This document shows positions 1 through 12,150 of a stretch of 64,000 nt of DNA, piece by piece. The DNA is from Serilophus lunatus (lineage: Eukaryota; Chordata; Aves; Passeriformes; Eurylaimidae). How positions within the stretch are numbered: the stretch's first letter is position 1; each line of letters begins with the position of its first letter. The notes under the pieces are model-generated. The model ran no database searches and had not been told where the DNA came from. It saw only the letters and a program-made list of their open reading frames with translations. The translations under genes and the position numbers were made by a program. The DNA lies in the NCBI GenBank assembly GCA_013399895.1, contig VXBA01002417.1:1673718-1737717 (forward strand), in the 5' to 3' direction.

Positions 1-3000
1 CAGTGTGCTTTGGAGAATGTTTGGGATACATCTACCAAAGATATACATGAGAGTAGTGAATTTTCTTTTTCTGTGAAAAGCAGCCTGAGTATAAATCCAC
101 TGAACTTGTTTTCAGCTGAAGCTTCACAGAGTCTCTTTTCTTTGCTTCCTCAGGGGGAGGAGAGGCTATCTATTAAAAATGCATATGTTTTGTCTTAGTG
201 CTTGGCGCACCTCACTTGATAACCCCCTACTTTGGTTTGGGGATGGCACTCTTTGAACTTAAAGTCTCTTCCTTAGGACTGATATATTCAAGGTGCTGGA
301 GGGGAAGCCTATGTCAGATGAAAGATACGTATGTAAATAACAGTATAGAGGTGGGGTTTAAGGGATCATCCATTTTACTATCAGTTTCAGACATATGCTG
401 CTCTGATGCTGGCTTGCCTTGCTTCCAGTCCCTAACACAGAGGATGGTTTTTAATGAAGTCATACTCTGCTGCCTACAAATATGGGGTCATGCTACACTT
501 GTATGGGAGCGGTGATTTCAGTAATGTTGCTTATTGTGGTCAAAGAGGGCAGAAGATTGCCTTTTTGCATCGTGTGGCTCTGGGGTTTTGGAGCCTGCAC
601 AGACAAATTGATTACATTGCAGTAGGGCCACACATTCAGAGGATGGAGGTATCATGCTGGAAATCCAAATTTCAGCGGCTGATTAATCAATGTAATGACT
701 GTAAGTTTTTCCACCTTATGCTACGGTCTCAGTCTGCAGATCTGAATAAGATCAGTACTAGAAAGGGAAACCTCAAGAAATTTTTGTAAACGCTGAAGGA
801 AGTGGTTGTTGACTTAATAAATGACATATTTCCTTCTACATCAAAAATTACCCTCGGGGGTAAAATGAGGCCTAGTGAGAGATAGGGACAGGAATAAGGA
901 TGGCTGCATTTAAGAGATATTTCTGGTTGCTTTGGAGTGGTGACTGAATTTGAGCTCACCTCTGGTTTGGGGGGTGCAGGCTGGCTTTCCATGGCACGGA
1001 TGGATCACAACGACGGACTGGGAGCAACCAGGGCTGCGGAGCGGTCAGGAGGAAGCTTAGCATTATATAACTCCAACAACCTGAACCCAGAGGCATCCAT
1101 ATAAAGCAAATAAATAGGGACCCGGCTTGCTCCTGTAATATCATCCACCTGATAATTCCTGAGCACTGCTCAGCCAGGTATTTCCTCTGCCTCATAATCC
1201 AAGCGAGATATACAAGACCCCATATGCTCTGTTTTCCATATAGGAACAGCTTGTCCTGTTACACATATCATCCTGGAATCTTATTGTTTTTATGGATTAC
1301 AAAATGGTCACAATTATACCCTGTCCTTGCAGATGAAGCTGATAAATTCAGAGCCAAAGAGCTCCATGGTCTCAGACAGTCTTACCCTGCAAGGTAACCT
1401 AAAGATAGCAAGTGTAAAATTATATTTATTAGTGTCCTTATAGAAAAATTACTTCAGACCTGGCTCGTTATGTAGCTACTAATGAAACTCCAGGAGCACA
1501 CAGCACCTGAAGCAGAGCATGTCCTACCCCAGTTTATCTTATGTCTGGCATTAATTGGCCATGGCTCCGTCTGAGACTGTGATCCAGTCAAATCCTGTAG
1601 GCCACGCAGGTCTGGATGGTATTTAGATCAGAAAACTCATCCAAGCAAGAGGAGCATTGGTTTGCCACTAATCCACAGGAGAGCAGTACCTCCACAAGGT
1701 TATTTGTAGATTATAAGGCCAAGAAAGGACTATTTGGATCATCTGGTGTCACGTGTATAACACAAGCCATATGACTTCCCCCAATTAATTCCTGTTTGAA
1801 CCAGAAAACCTCATCCTCTACTGGTCTAAAAATTGCCAGCCATGCAGAAGCCACCACAGCATTTTGATATTATTAGATACAATGTTTTCAGAGGGATTTT
1901 TTCTCAAACAAGGAGTCAAAAGTGATATTTATCTCCTGCGATTATTAGACACTTCTTGCTTGGGTGAGGATGTGACTCACAGCACCGAGACCAAGATCCT
2001 CAAATATTAATACCTTTCACCTGAGTTCCCCTCATGGTCCCATATTCATCTGGAATTCTTCATTTTGCAATTTTCCTCTTATTTCTGTTGCTAAGGGCAG
2101 TTCTTCGGCAGACACCGCAGTGATTTGGTGCACAGAGCAACGGTCCAATGATAAATAGTTATTCCTGTATTAAAATAACCAGAAATGGCATTGCTAAAAT
2201 GATAACCAGGCCTATATTTGAAAGTCTTTGACTTGATGTGTATTTTAGGGGTTTAAATAAAATGAAATAAAATTATTGCCATTAGTGTAGGTTGTGAAAC
2301 CATTGCTGCTTGCTGGGATGAAAGGCACCATATGTGAGATATGTTGCTGATTTCTTATCTCCAGAAAAATGTTCTTAAAGAGAAGAGGGACCGAGTGATT
2401 TGTTCCTGCTGTTGGGGCAGCATTTCATGCGTTGGTAGCATGAACTGGGGTTTAGAGAATGAAGATGGAACCCATTCCCTCACTATATGCAACCTAAATG
2501 AGCTCAGAATTAGCACTGCTGAACTAAAATGTCAGATTTTAATTATAAGGAGAAAAGCTTTTTAAAAAAATCCCGTAGAACATTAACACTGATTTTTGCA
2601 GGCATTCACCCTCATTTGCACAACACATACATCTCTCTTTTCCAGATGTACAGCCTATGGAGTCTGTAAGAGGAGCATCACTTCTTAAACAGTGAAATAT
2701 GCATTCTAGCTAAGGAGATATCCACATGCCTCCCATCACAATAATAATAATGAAAAGCCTCATCAGTAAAATTCAGCTCCTCCTTTCCTTCCCTGGAGAA
2801 TGGAGGGAGAAAAATTATTTGTCACGGGGAGAGTGACCCGTGGGGCAATAGGACATCACTCTCCTTCTTCCCAAGGGGTTCAGAGCATGCTGCACCCAAC
2901 TGACATGGAACCCCCAGGCATGGTCCCACAGGAACACAGACTTTCTGTGCTCCTAGGATGTTCAGGAGACAATTTGCTTTGTGCAAATAGTGCACAATCC

Positions 3001-3610
3001 CTGGCGTGTGTGCCAGTCATACCCAACACGAGATCTCCAAGCACATCACTGAGAGGAAGATCTGAAAGGGCTTTCCCAATATATGTAATTCTATATCTCT
3101 CCTACCTCTCTGCCTTTGGTGCAGGACCCCCAACGAGTTAAAAGTGTAAGAGCTGCTCAGAAAGAGGTCAGCTAATAAATGATATCAAAATCCTAGTCCC
3201 AGATTTTCTGTTTCCAACATGCTGCGCAACTAACACTGTGACACTTTGGCAAGATGATGGAGAAAAATCCGGTGCCAGCTGACTGATGAGCACCCATCTT
3301 TTTTAATTAATTGGGTTGAAAAATGTCTTATGTCAGTTTGAGTGTAGGGGCTCTTTCAGCTGTGTTTTTCTGGATACATATATAGATATATCTAACTGCA
3401 GATTTGAGAGCCCAGCGTGAGGCCTCATAAATGATAAAAATATGTATATATTAGAATTATACACACACGCACATATTGGATAAATTGATACTTAAACATA
3501 CATGTGTGCATATAATGTTCTGTTCTCTGTTCTGAGAGATATTTATAAATAGATTTTATATATATCTATCTCTAACACACAGCTCTATGTGCATGTGTGT
3601 TGTAAAATCT
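1..3610. other. Unique AT-rich DNA, no gene seen
   Basis: I see no gene, RNA gene or clear interspersed repeat here. The longest open frames are 111 codons (454-789, +) and 113 codons (2800-3141, +). Neither resembles a known protein family, and neither is framed by a convincing splice acceptor and donor. A stretch from about 3360 to 3600 is rich in alternating TA and TG steps. The sequence is typical of intergenic or intronic vertebrate DNA. Confidence 0.6.
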
Positions 3611-3637
3611 GTTTTGTTTTGTTTTGTTTTGTTTTTT
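3611..3637. repeat. (TTTTG)n simple repeat
   Basis: Five or so TTTTG units end in a T run. This is a microsatellite seen directly in the sequence. It may have grown from an old T-rich tract and carries no sign of function. Confidence 0.85.
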
Positions 3638-5684
3638 TCCTGGTATGCTTTTTAATTTTTAGCAGAGTAATATATCTGATTTCTCTTTAAATTAAATGAA
3701 TTTATTTGTCTGCCTTCCCTTAATGGAATCAGTTTTGATATACTCTTTGTTCATGCTGTTACAGGCTTCAGTCTAAGGGCTCTTTGTATTAACTTTTTTA
3801 AGTTACATTACAAAGAGGTTTTAAGATTTCCCAACAGGCTTTTATTTAACCAGGGCTTTTGATCTCAAACCTGCTGGGGCCTAGTGAAATCCTTACCAAT
3901 TCTCCAGTAACTCCTCACTATTGGAATTTGAAAAGACCCACCTGAAGGATTTAACTCGCTGTATGGCTTCAGCCATCCTTTAGATGCTTCTATTCATGCA
4001 GACAGCGAGGGGGTCGAGGGCACCCTTTGTGATCCTCCAAGTAGCCTAAGGTGCCCTTTGCATAAGTTGTACTCCTGAGGAAATAAAAATCAGGAGGACA
4101 CAAACCTATATACCTTATTTCCTGCTATCTTTACTTAAAGGAGGAGCACAGGGGGTCTGCTTAACATCCTTTGCTACCTAAATACCTTTTGGACATGGGA
4201 ACTCAATAAAGGAACTTTCATTGCATCCATTACCCTACTGCGGTGCATAGCAAATTAGATTTAAAAGGGTACTTTTTTCCCTTACAGCTATTTCTATCAT
4301 TTTCTTTAAAATTTCAATTTAGTGTCTAGTGACAGAATATTCTGTAATGTACATTAGAACTATATAACACCAATTATGCTAACTGCGAACATTATTTCAA
4401 AAGAATTAGTTATATTAAGTTATAGATAAACCATTGGGAAAAAAAGGTCAGGTTAGGGGGAAAAAAAAGGAGCTATGTGATAATGTTTTAAAGGAGCAAC
4501 ATGAAGTGAATGCTCTTTTCATTTTTTAATCCTTTCATTTTGCATAACCCACACTGAAATTTCACTACTGGCTTGGTCCTGGTTATTTAGGCAGGGGGGT
4601 GGTGGGTCACTGTGTTAGTTTACGGCTACAAATCATGGTGTAAAACCTACAGCTGGGTCTTGTGGTTGTGGAGAAACATCATTTCCTCTGTTTTTTGGGG
4701 AAATGGGATTGCAGAAATCCACGAAAAGTCTTTTGGCAGACACTGATGACCAGTATGTAGGAAAAAAAAAAGAAAAAGAAAAAAATGCTGGCAGACAAAG
4801 CTTGAAAAAATATAATAACTAAGCACATTCTTGTCGCAGTTTTGGATGTCTATTTTTCTTCTCATGACTGTAACACACATGATATGTCTCTTACCTGCAT
4901 TTTCTGTTACCTTTCTCAGATTAAATTTTTTTCTATTTCAGTCTGATGTTAAAACCACTCCAAAGAACACAACAGAATCTAAATCTACCTTCTGTTTTCA
5001 TGGCTATTTTTTCCATTTGCTGTTGGTTTGTGGTTTGGAGATTTTATGAGTTTCGAGACCTTAGTTGTTTGGGCTGCTCCTTTGTTTGCATTTGATCTGG
5101 ATATGTATTGCATTGCAGTTGTTTTTTTGTAGATGAATAAAACAGAAATTCTTTATTTGAGTCTTTATTTTTTCCTTGCTTAAAACTTGTTCAAGACTTT
5201 TGCTGGAACCTTACGAAGGTTACTTCTTTCAATTTGTAGGGATTCCTGGCAAATCATTTGTGTTTGTTTGACGTCCTGTGGGATCAAACTGCCATGAATT
5301 TTGAATGATCTAAAAACTGTGTAGTTTACTTCGACTAAAACTGCCTTCCACTTGAAAACATAAATCAGCTCAGTTGAAATCTAGTCAAGGGTTTTTTTCA
5401 ACACTTGGGATTTTCCTCAGCTCCAGCTTGAGCTGGAGCATTGCTGTGCTGGTCCCCTGCTTTCAGAAGAAGAGCTGGATGACATTGCCACTAGTTGAGT
5501 GCCAAATGCTGAGCAGAGGAGAGTCAGGACTGTTATTCATGTCTCAGCAAATGGTGGGCAGAACCTGCAATATGCCCTGCCTGGGACTGCAGCTTCTGCA
5601 GGCTCACTCAGGGTGGGGTTTTGCTTTTTTTAGGGTGTTTCTTACACTGGTCTAGATTTCAATAACTTCACAGACTCCAAGTCA
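3638..5684. other. Unique AT-rich DNA, no gene seen
   Basis: No coding or RNA gene is recognisable. The open frames are under 95 codons (for example 5374-5655, +) and match nothing I know. The only repeat is the A-rich tract at 4762-4785. AATAAA-type hexamers occur but without a linked exon, so I do not call polyadenylation sites. Confidence 0.55.
4762..4785. repeat. A-rich simple repeat
   Basis: The tract is an A run broken by single G residues. It could be a worn poly-A tail or simple slippage; no retroposed body is recognisable beside it. Confidence 0.75.
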
Positions 5685-5757
5685 ATCATAGAATCACAGA
5701 ATCATTTAGCTCAGAAAAAAACCTCCAAGATCATCGAGTCCAACCTTTGAACCTCTG
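5685..5757 (-). mobile_element. CR1 LINE 3' end fragment (copy A)
   Basis: The segment opens with the two 8-bp units (CATAGAAT, CACAGAAT) that are the reverse complement of the CR1 3' terminus. It continues with the typical CR1 tail wording around 'ccaagatcatcgagtccaac'. The element therefore lies on the minus strand with its 3' end at the left. Only the last 75 bases or so are recognisable; matching may continue weakly to about 5800. This is a dead 5'-truncated copy, as usual for CR1. The subfamily differs from copies B and C, because the bases after the terminal units are not the 'ttgggttggaagggacc' type. Confidence 0.85.
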
Positions 5758-6487
5758 ATCAGGACTCTTTTAACTTGCAAACACACCTCCAAGCGGAATT
5801 ACAGGATGAGCTTTCACCTTAGCAATGAACTGAAATTAGAAGCAGATATGAACGCTGGCATTGCCTCTGAGGGACAGATGATGTTATTTCACCAACTTGA
5901 CACCTGTTAGGTCTAGATTAAATCCAAAATGTGCTGAGCTGGTCCTGGTTTCTAGATCCTCTGAAAAGGAATTTGTCACATCAGGTGTATTTGGGGATTC
6001 GAGCCTACATACAAACCTAGAAGCCTCTGAGCTGGGGCTTCAAAATGGACTTGTGTTCAGAAGATGCAAACCACAACTGAAAGATTTATATCTTTGTGGT
6101 ATGGATGTGAGACTTTATGAGTCCATCTTTATAGTAGAGCGAGAAAGAAAGGTAAAGAGAGGAGAAGGAGGAGCTTTTGGCTGGCGAGGCCTGGTGATTC
6201 TTCTAGGTGTGTGTTTGTATGCACCCCCAGGAAAACACCCCGATCCAAGACCTTTATTTTTAAAAACTGCCTGAGAACTTTTCTTTTGTCATTTTTGCCC
6301 ACTCCAAAGAGGGGAAGCTTCTCAGGACCATCTTTCCTACCATGCTATACTCATAGCTCAGTGTCTAGGAGGGTTATAGAAAACCCTAATTTCCATGTGG
6401 ATGCCTTTGTGGAGGCAGTAGCTCCGGATGCTGCCCGGATGCCTGAATAGCCACCAAGAAACCAAAGCATCCCAAGTTTTATTCTAC
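5758..6487. other. Unique DNA, no gene seen
   Basis: This gap between CR1 copy A and the MIR-like SINE holds a 125-codon open frame (5897-6274, +) that resembles no known protein. A purine-rich run lies at about 6139-6177. I find no splice sites that would make an exon of it. Confidence 0.5.
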
Positions 6488-6720
6488 CAACTCCCCCTGT
6501 GACCTTTGGTAAGTAACTTAACCTGTTGTCCTCAGGATCCCCAGTAAAATGGGAGACCTTAATACTTATCTGGTGGGATAACAGTGCTTAATACTTACCT
6601 AATTGGATGACAATACTTACCTACATACCTCACAGGGGTGTTGTGAGGATTAATTAGCTAATGTTTGTAAAGTGCTTTGGAGATGGAAAGCGGTATATAG
6701 TAGTGCTAAGCACTGTTACT
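6488..6720 (+). mobile_element. MIR-family SINE remnant
   Basis: The order of elements matches the conserved core and 3' part of MIR SINEs. 'ctgtgacctttggtaagt' corresponds to the core word for tgtgaccttgggcaagt. It is followed by 'cagtaaaatggga', then 'tcacaggggtgttgtgagg', then 'tgtaaagtgctttgg', and a worn tail at 'cggtatatag'. The tRNA-derived head is not recognisable, so the copy is 5'-truncated or decayed. MIR elements are tRNA-derived SINEs whose tail resembles L2-type LINEs, and they are very old in amniotes. Between 6558 and 6625 the copy carries extra material made of three related 'aatactta' units. Confidence 0.8.
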
Positions 6721-8540
6721 CTGTGTTAGCACCAAGACCTTAAAATGGCTAAGGCTGTAGTAAGAGTTTTTATATGTTTTAAAATAAGCCAATTGTTCAA
6801 GGCATCCGGATGTTGGACTTATTTTTAGACAGACATTTCTAAGAAAGTTGGGAAACAGAAGGGTATAATTATATGACCTGAAACCTTTTGTTGTTTCTTT
6901 TAGTTGGCCAACTAAACAATCTTAGGTGTCGTTTGAAGAATTGTAAAAACTGCTTGTTGGAGTTTTAGACATATCAGTGTTTACTCTTGCTGATCAAACA
7001 CTATTTCTTGAAATAAATATCTTTGCTACAATTTGGACAAACAAATATATTAAATAAGCCAGAGGAAGTATTTATTCCTGTGCTCTTTCTTTCTGTAAGA
7101 AGCTTTTTTTATCAGTGTAATTCTGCTCTTGTTCCCATTAGGGTAACTGAAAGGTAACACCACCGCAGTAAATGGAATTACACCCAATACAAAAGCATTA
7201 TGTGAGAGCAAAATTATATTTATATGTGGTCTAAAATGCAACCTGACACTTGGTTTTAAAGAAAAATCAAACCAACCGCTCCTAGAAATATATATAAATG
7301 AAACTTTAACAGAAATTGTCAAGCTCTTTGTTGAATCCTGCTTGTTTCATGGCAACTCCTAAACAGATTTTGCAAAAGAAGGTCTGGTATAGCAAAGACC
7401 ATATTTTCCCTTTCATGGGAGGAAACTTTGCAAGATTTTTGCCTTTAAATATTTTATTTGGTTCCTTATGTGGACTCTTGGTCCAAGAAAGCAACTTTAT
7501 AGTTATCAAAGCACCCATTTGTATTCTTCTTTTTAAAAAAAGCATTTCTTCAGATCTTTTTTGGTCCAGTTTTAAAGAGTATTCCCACAAATTCCTAAAA
7601 TCTGTTAAAATACAGAGCAGAGTGCTTACATTGGTATGTTGTATGTTGGCTGTCCCTGCTAAAGAGCCTGTGCATTTTCATCCTGGGTATGCAAAAGAAA
7701 TTTGATATACTGCTGGGCTAAGCACCAGGATTTGGTTGGCTCTAGGACCAATTCTTACATTTCTGCATCAGGAAAATGCAAGAATGGATAACACTTGAAA
7801 TAAAACCTACCCCAAAGCCTTTTGTATGGATATCAGGTTATTTGAAAATGTAACAGAGACCATTCACCATAATCAAGGGTGAGTCAAGGAAAATGGCATC
7901 AAAGAGCTCAAAGCAGCCAAGGGGAAAACTTGACCCAACCCTGAGTGTGTTGTCGGTGTCCCAGCTGCCAGAACAACCAAGGAGGCTTTGGGAGCAGAAG
8001 GCCAGAAAGTCAGGTGTGGTTGTTGGAAAGGATATCTTCCAGATTAACTGGTATTTGGCCCTTCAGCTGCTATGTGAGCCCATGGGTGTTGGATCCAGCT
8101 TTGGACCACAGGAGGAGGATGAAGTGAAGTCTGACTGACACTGTCACCAGCAAGCTCATCAAGCTAATGCTTATAATATATGCATGTGAACATAATAGCT
8201 ATCTAGTGCTTTGCAGTTGGCTGTTTCTGAGGAGGAGCTGAGGGGACAAGGGGACTTAGTGTTTGGGGAGAATTATCTGTATCTAGGCAGCAGAATTTGC
8301 AGACTTGGAAGCTGGGTAATTTGGTTGAAGTACAGGACTTTGCTAACCCCATGGTGCTCGTCGTTAACATTTCCCAGAACAGGAACTGTTGCCAAAATGG
8401 AGATATTCAGTGCCTGGAGCTAAGAAGGTGAAATCCAGACAGGGAGGGAAAAGGTGGGGAAAGAATGGAGAATGCAGTTGAGGGCTGGGGGGATGAAACA
8501 ATGGAAAAAAAGTATAAATCTGAATTTCTGTCACTGTTCT

Positions 8541-8585
8541 CCATGACCTTGGGCAAATCATCTAAGCTCAGTGTAGAATGGGATA
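8541..8585 (+). mobile_element. Possible MIR core scrap
   Basis: The phrase 'gaccttgggcaaatcatcta' matches the MIR core (gaccttgggcaagtcactta) and is followed by 'agaatgggataa', resembling the SINE's 'aaaatggggataa'. Nothing else around it is recognisable, so this is either a very decayed MIR or a chance match. Confidence 0.35.
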
Positions 8586-9075
8586 AAAGCCCATTTCTGT
8601 TGCATTTTAGGAATGATTATAGATAGTGCAGCATCCAGGTGTCACCATGATGGAGACAGCCACAGGTATGCAGAGCAGATCTTATCATGGGATGCCCGGT
8701 TATGGAAAAGCACTTTCCCCGTTATCTCAGATTTTGCTGCGTCAGGAGAACTAAAGAAGATATAGCAGGAGATAGTTTTGTACACCTGGATGTAATCTTT
8801 GCTCTCCTGACTTACACAAATAAACTCCATCTGATGGTGGAGTGCATATATCCAGCATAGTCACCAGTTTGGCAGCACTCCTTAATAAAGAGGTGTTCTG
8901 GGGGGGAAGCACAGCCCAAACTCCACCTTTCTGAGCTGCCTGTGTTTGCTGTGTCAGCGGTGGTTGATGCCAGTAATACCTGAAATTGCTTCAGTGATGT
9001 CTACCAGAACTTCTGTGGCAAAGATTTCGCTCCTACTCCAATAAGTGTTTAATGGATAGCAATTTCTATTAAAAA

Positions 9076-9092
9076 AACCAACCAACCAAACC
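9076..9092. repeat. (AACC)n microsatellite
   Basis: Four AACC-type units follow a short A run. This is a small simple repeat. Confidence 0.7.
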
Positions 9093-9183
9093 TAAAGTAG
9101 TGGACGTACAAGTAAGACAGTGATACTGAACAGGAGAGCCAAGGTACCTAGTCACTGAGGCTGCCTCTGGCAACCGAGGGAGC

Positions 9184-9262
9184 ACAGAATCATAGAGTGG
9201 TTTGGGTTGGAAGGGACCTTAAAGATCATCTCGTTCCAATGCCCATGGGCACATATGGGCTG
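9184..9262 (-). mobile_element. CR1 LINE 3' end fragment (copy B)
   Basis: The segment starts with 'cacagaatcatagagtgg' and runs into 'tttgggttggaagggacc' and 'aaagatcatctcgttccaat'. This is the reverse complement of the last bases of a young avian CR1 subfamily. The match fades after 'catgggcaca'. Only about 80 bases are present, so this is a severely 5'-truncated insertion on the minus strand. Confidence 0.93.
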
Positions 9263-10313
9263 TGATTCGTTCTATATCAAAAAGCTCAGTGTTTCTTTCC
9301 TTACCTTCGGTCAGTATTTACACTCTTCCCTTTGAGAAGTACCAGTGTTACATGATGTGTGACAACTCTGGGAAGCCAAACCGGCCAAATTTACACCCTA
9401 GGAAATGGATCTCCAGATAGTTACTGGGAGGATCAGTTCCAGCCTAGAGAAAGCACGTAGGGTGTGGGATGGGGAATTTGGGGAAGGGTAGAAGTAGGGC
9501 AGCCTCAGAGGGATCTGTGTAAGACACCAGAAAATACCCAAAGATACCTTTCTTATTGGTTTTAATCATTGGTGCCATAGGTGGCCAGATAAAAAAGACT
9601 TAAAAAGATGACAAGACAGGGCTGTCTTAACTTAAGGATTTGCAGATCCAAACCCTCTTGTTTCTGCCTCAGCCTCATCCTTATCACTACAATGATAAGT
9701 ATTTATGCTCTACTGGATTTCTGCAGCCCTGAATGGGATTGTAGGAAGAATCAAAGTGAAGTGTCCCCTTTAGGTCCTCAAGAAATAGAGCTTTTTGCTG
9801 GTTAACCATTACTTTGCATTTTCCTTTCCTTACAAAACGACTGAGGTTAAACATTAAGCGCCTGCAGTGAAGGACACCTGTATTTGCTGGTCCCATTATG
9901 CAGCTCTACTGAAAAGGCTTTACAGCTGTCTAAATTAGCATAATTAAATCCACATCAATTAAAAAACCTCCATCATCTCTTTCCCCTTCAGATGCAGATA
10001 GTCGCATTTGTCTAAGGTGCTAAGTGACAAAAGAACTTTTTAACAGTGGAAGCCCGAGCTGAAAGGAAGAGTAATATGGGTTGTATATTGGCCCGCGGTT
10101 CACCTTAACACCAGTGGAAGTGATTAGTGGGTGCTGCTCTGCCTAAAGAGGTAGAGCTGCCTTTTGCATGACAATGATGCCAGGACCCAGAGCTAGGCAT
10201 TAGAGATGTGCATTTTACAACAGGCTTTGGCTTCTATTGCTCCTTTATACCCCAATAATAGGGGAAACAAAGCCTGGCATGATTTGGCCAATTTCCCCCA
10301 CCCTACTTTCTTC
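9263..10313. other. Unique DNA, no gene seen
   Basis: Open frames are under 75 codons and unrelated to known proteins. No repeats or RNA genes are recognised between CR1 copy B and the T-rich tract at 10314. Confidence 0.5.
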
Positions 10314-10385
10314 CTTTTTTTTTTTTTTGTTTTGTTTTGTTTTGGGGTTTTTTGGGTTTTTTTTAGTTGTTTTGTTTTAGGGTTT
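10314..10385. repeat. T-rich tract with TTTTG units and G clusters
   Basis: A run of 14 T is followed by TTTTG units and then by T runs broken by GGGG, GGG and single G. The pattern is similar to that at 36036-36083. On the other strand it is an A/C tract. It may be a degenerating poly-A tail of a minus-strand insertion, but no body is recognisable to its right. Confidence 0.8.
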
Positions 10386-10494
10386 TGTGTTGTTATGTGT
10401 GGGGAAGCCCCAGTGACCCCAGGATAGCAGCAAGGCTGCGCTGTGTGATGCTAGCAAAGAGAATTCCTCCAGATGAAAACTGACATGGGGTTCA

Positions 10495-10800
10495 GGGGTT
10501 AATTTCTGGAACAGGCGCATTTGCATACAAATGAAAAATGATGGAATTTCTGTTCTCCTAAATTTTCAATGTCATCAGCATCAAACAGCAGTCAGTGCTC
10601 CCTTGCTGTTTGAAGAATATTCATTACTTCAGAAGAAGGGGCACCTTGTTTGGTATTAATCTCCTCTTCAGGTCAATGACTTAATTTGCTAAACTCCATC
10701 TGAAGTGCCACTCACTTTTTGATTTCTCTGCTATTCTTTGTTATTTTTCATAACATGTTCTTAATACTTTTCTTATTTGTAAGGGGATACGCGTCCCCAG
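10495..10800. promoter_or_regulatory. Candidate regulatory element with octamer motif
   Basis: The stretch is repeat-free and contains a perfect POU octamer (ATTTGCAT, 10519-10526) directly followed by a second half-site-like ACAAATGA. Several AATTT/TTAAT cores are nearby. Octamers are bound by POU-domain factors. The motif is seen directly; regulatory activity is inference, because an 8-mer occurs by chance about every 30 kb per strand or more often in AT-rich DNA. Confidence 0.2.
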
Positions 10801-11889
10801 CAAACGCGAGCAGGGGGAAGGACTGCCCCTTTATTTATTCATTTTAACCCAGAGAACTCAGCACCCGTCTGTATCATTTGTAGCACGTTTTGGTGTCTGC
10901 TCACCATAAGATTCACGGGGTTTTTAGCAGAAAGAAAATAACTCGTGGGCTCAAATGGGAAAACAAACATTTTTCGTTCAAAACTGGTATTTAAATGGAC
11001 ATCTGGTGCCTTGTGCTAGGTTACGGGGTGTCACGTCTCTAACAAAAGGTAACAAGCGGCAAAGTAATTAATCCCCCAAAGAAAATCATAATATTCTTTT
11101 AGTTCCTGCCTCTGGAAATTCTCATCTGAAACCGCAGTGGCTGAGGACGTACTCGAGGAAACTTTTGTGCTCGCTCTTATTTCCCCATTGTCCTCTCCGT
11201 GTCTGCCAGGGGCCTGAGGAAAGATCCCATTTACCCCTGTTTTTGCCCTTCATGGTTATAATTCTTCTCCCTGAATAGGATTATTCAGGGGATCTTTAGA
11301 TCTTCAGAGCTTGGGGGTGTTACTGGGTAATTGGCCAGGGGCTCTTGGATAGCCATTCCCATCCTGTGTCCTGGGTGCTCCTGGCTGAGGGTCCCTGGGG
11401 AAGGTGAGTGTCCCCCCCCCACTGCACCAAAACATCCTCCCTGTGAGATGGGAGCTATCCAACTCATGTGGAAGGGCTGTAACAAAGCCTCAAAGTTGGG
11501 ATTTGCCCTATAACCCTTTGTTTTTATATGTCTAGGCCCTTCTGAACTTTCTGGCCAGACTTATTCCTGATTCTCAAGATAATGGGTTTTTTTGTTTGTT
11601 TGTGTTTTAATTATTAATCGACTCTGATTTTTTTTGGCATGAGTGCTTATGGAAATGAAGCAATTGCACTGTCTGTTCTTCTGTCTGTCGCCCCGACTAA
11701 CTTTTGAACCTCTTTGCCAATATCTCTTCAGTTTGTTAACGGGCTAGAGAGCTCAAAGGTGTGAAGTGCTTTCCAGTTCTCTTTTTTCCTTTCCATATCT
11801 AACTCTGAAATGGCAACATTTACTGTTTTAAATGGTACAGACAGCTAGGCTTTTCTGTATTTTTTTATTTTTGGTGACTTACAAAGTGG
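10801..11889. other. Unique DNA, no gene seen
   Basis: There are no credible exons. Two short overlapping frames (11285-11485 - and 11331-11513 +) match nothing known. A perfect 9-bp inverted repeat lies at 11269-11290 and a TTTG-type tract at 11585-11608. Confidence 0.5.
11585..11608. repeat. (TTTG)n simple repeat
   Basis: A T run passes into TTTG units. It is a minor microsatellite. Confidence 0.7.
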
Positions 11890-12150
11890 AAAAGAGGTGA
11901 TCTGAGGATTAATTTCCCACGTGTCTCTATGAAGCCTGCTAACAATTAACCAACTCGCTCTGGATGCCTCCAAGTCCAGCTGGGTGAGGTTCAAGATCCT
12001 TTGCAAAAACTAAATGAAACAACAAACTATTTGCACATAGTATATACAAACGATTTGCATGCAATTTTCTCTCACTGCCTTTTCTTCATGTAACCTTTTC
12101 TTAAACTGAGAAGTTTTGAGGTTTTTCCATATTTATAGAGTGTGTCGTTC
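11890..12150. promoter_or_regulatory. Candidate regulatory element (E-box plus octamer)
   Basis: The stretch holds a palindromic E-box (CACGTG, 11918-11923), a 'caattaacc' core at about 11943, and a perfect POU octamer (ATTTGCAT, 12053-12060) that overlaps the palindrome TGCATGCA. It is free of recognised repeats. The motifs are direct observations; that they form an enhancer is inference from their density. Confidence 0.2.

Larger units (their letters stand above)
6721..9183. other. Unique DNA, no gene seen
   Basis: The longest open frame is 129 codons at 7316-7705 (+), with an overlapping 94-codon antisense frame at 7306-7590. Neither resembles a known protein. A second area, 7893-8138, has two overlapping plus frames of 81 and 60 codons, again without recognisable domains. 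A weak MIR-like phrase is at 8541-8585. A purine-rich run is at about 8425-8500. Confidence 0.5.

Noticed and set aside
7306..7705. 129-codon plus frame with antisense partner.
   Set aside because: Composition is that of noncoding AT-rich DNA; no motifs and no exon borders.
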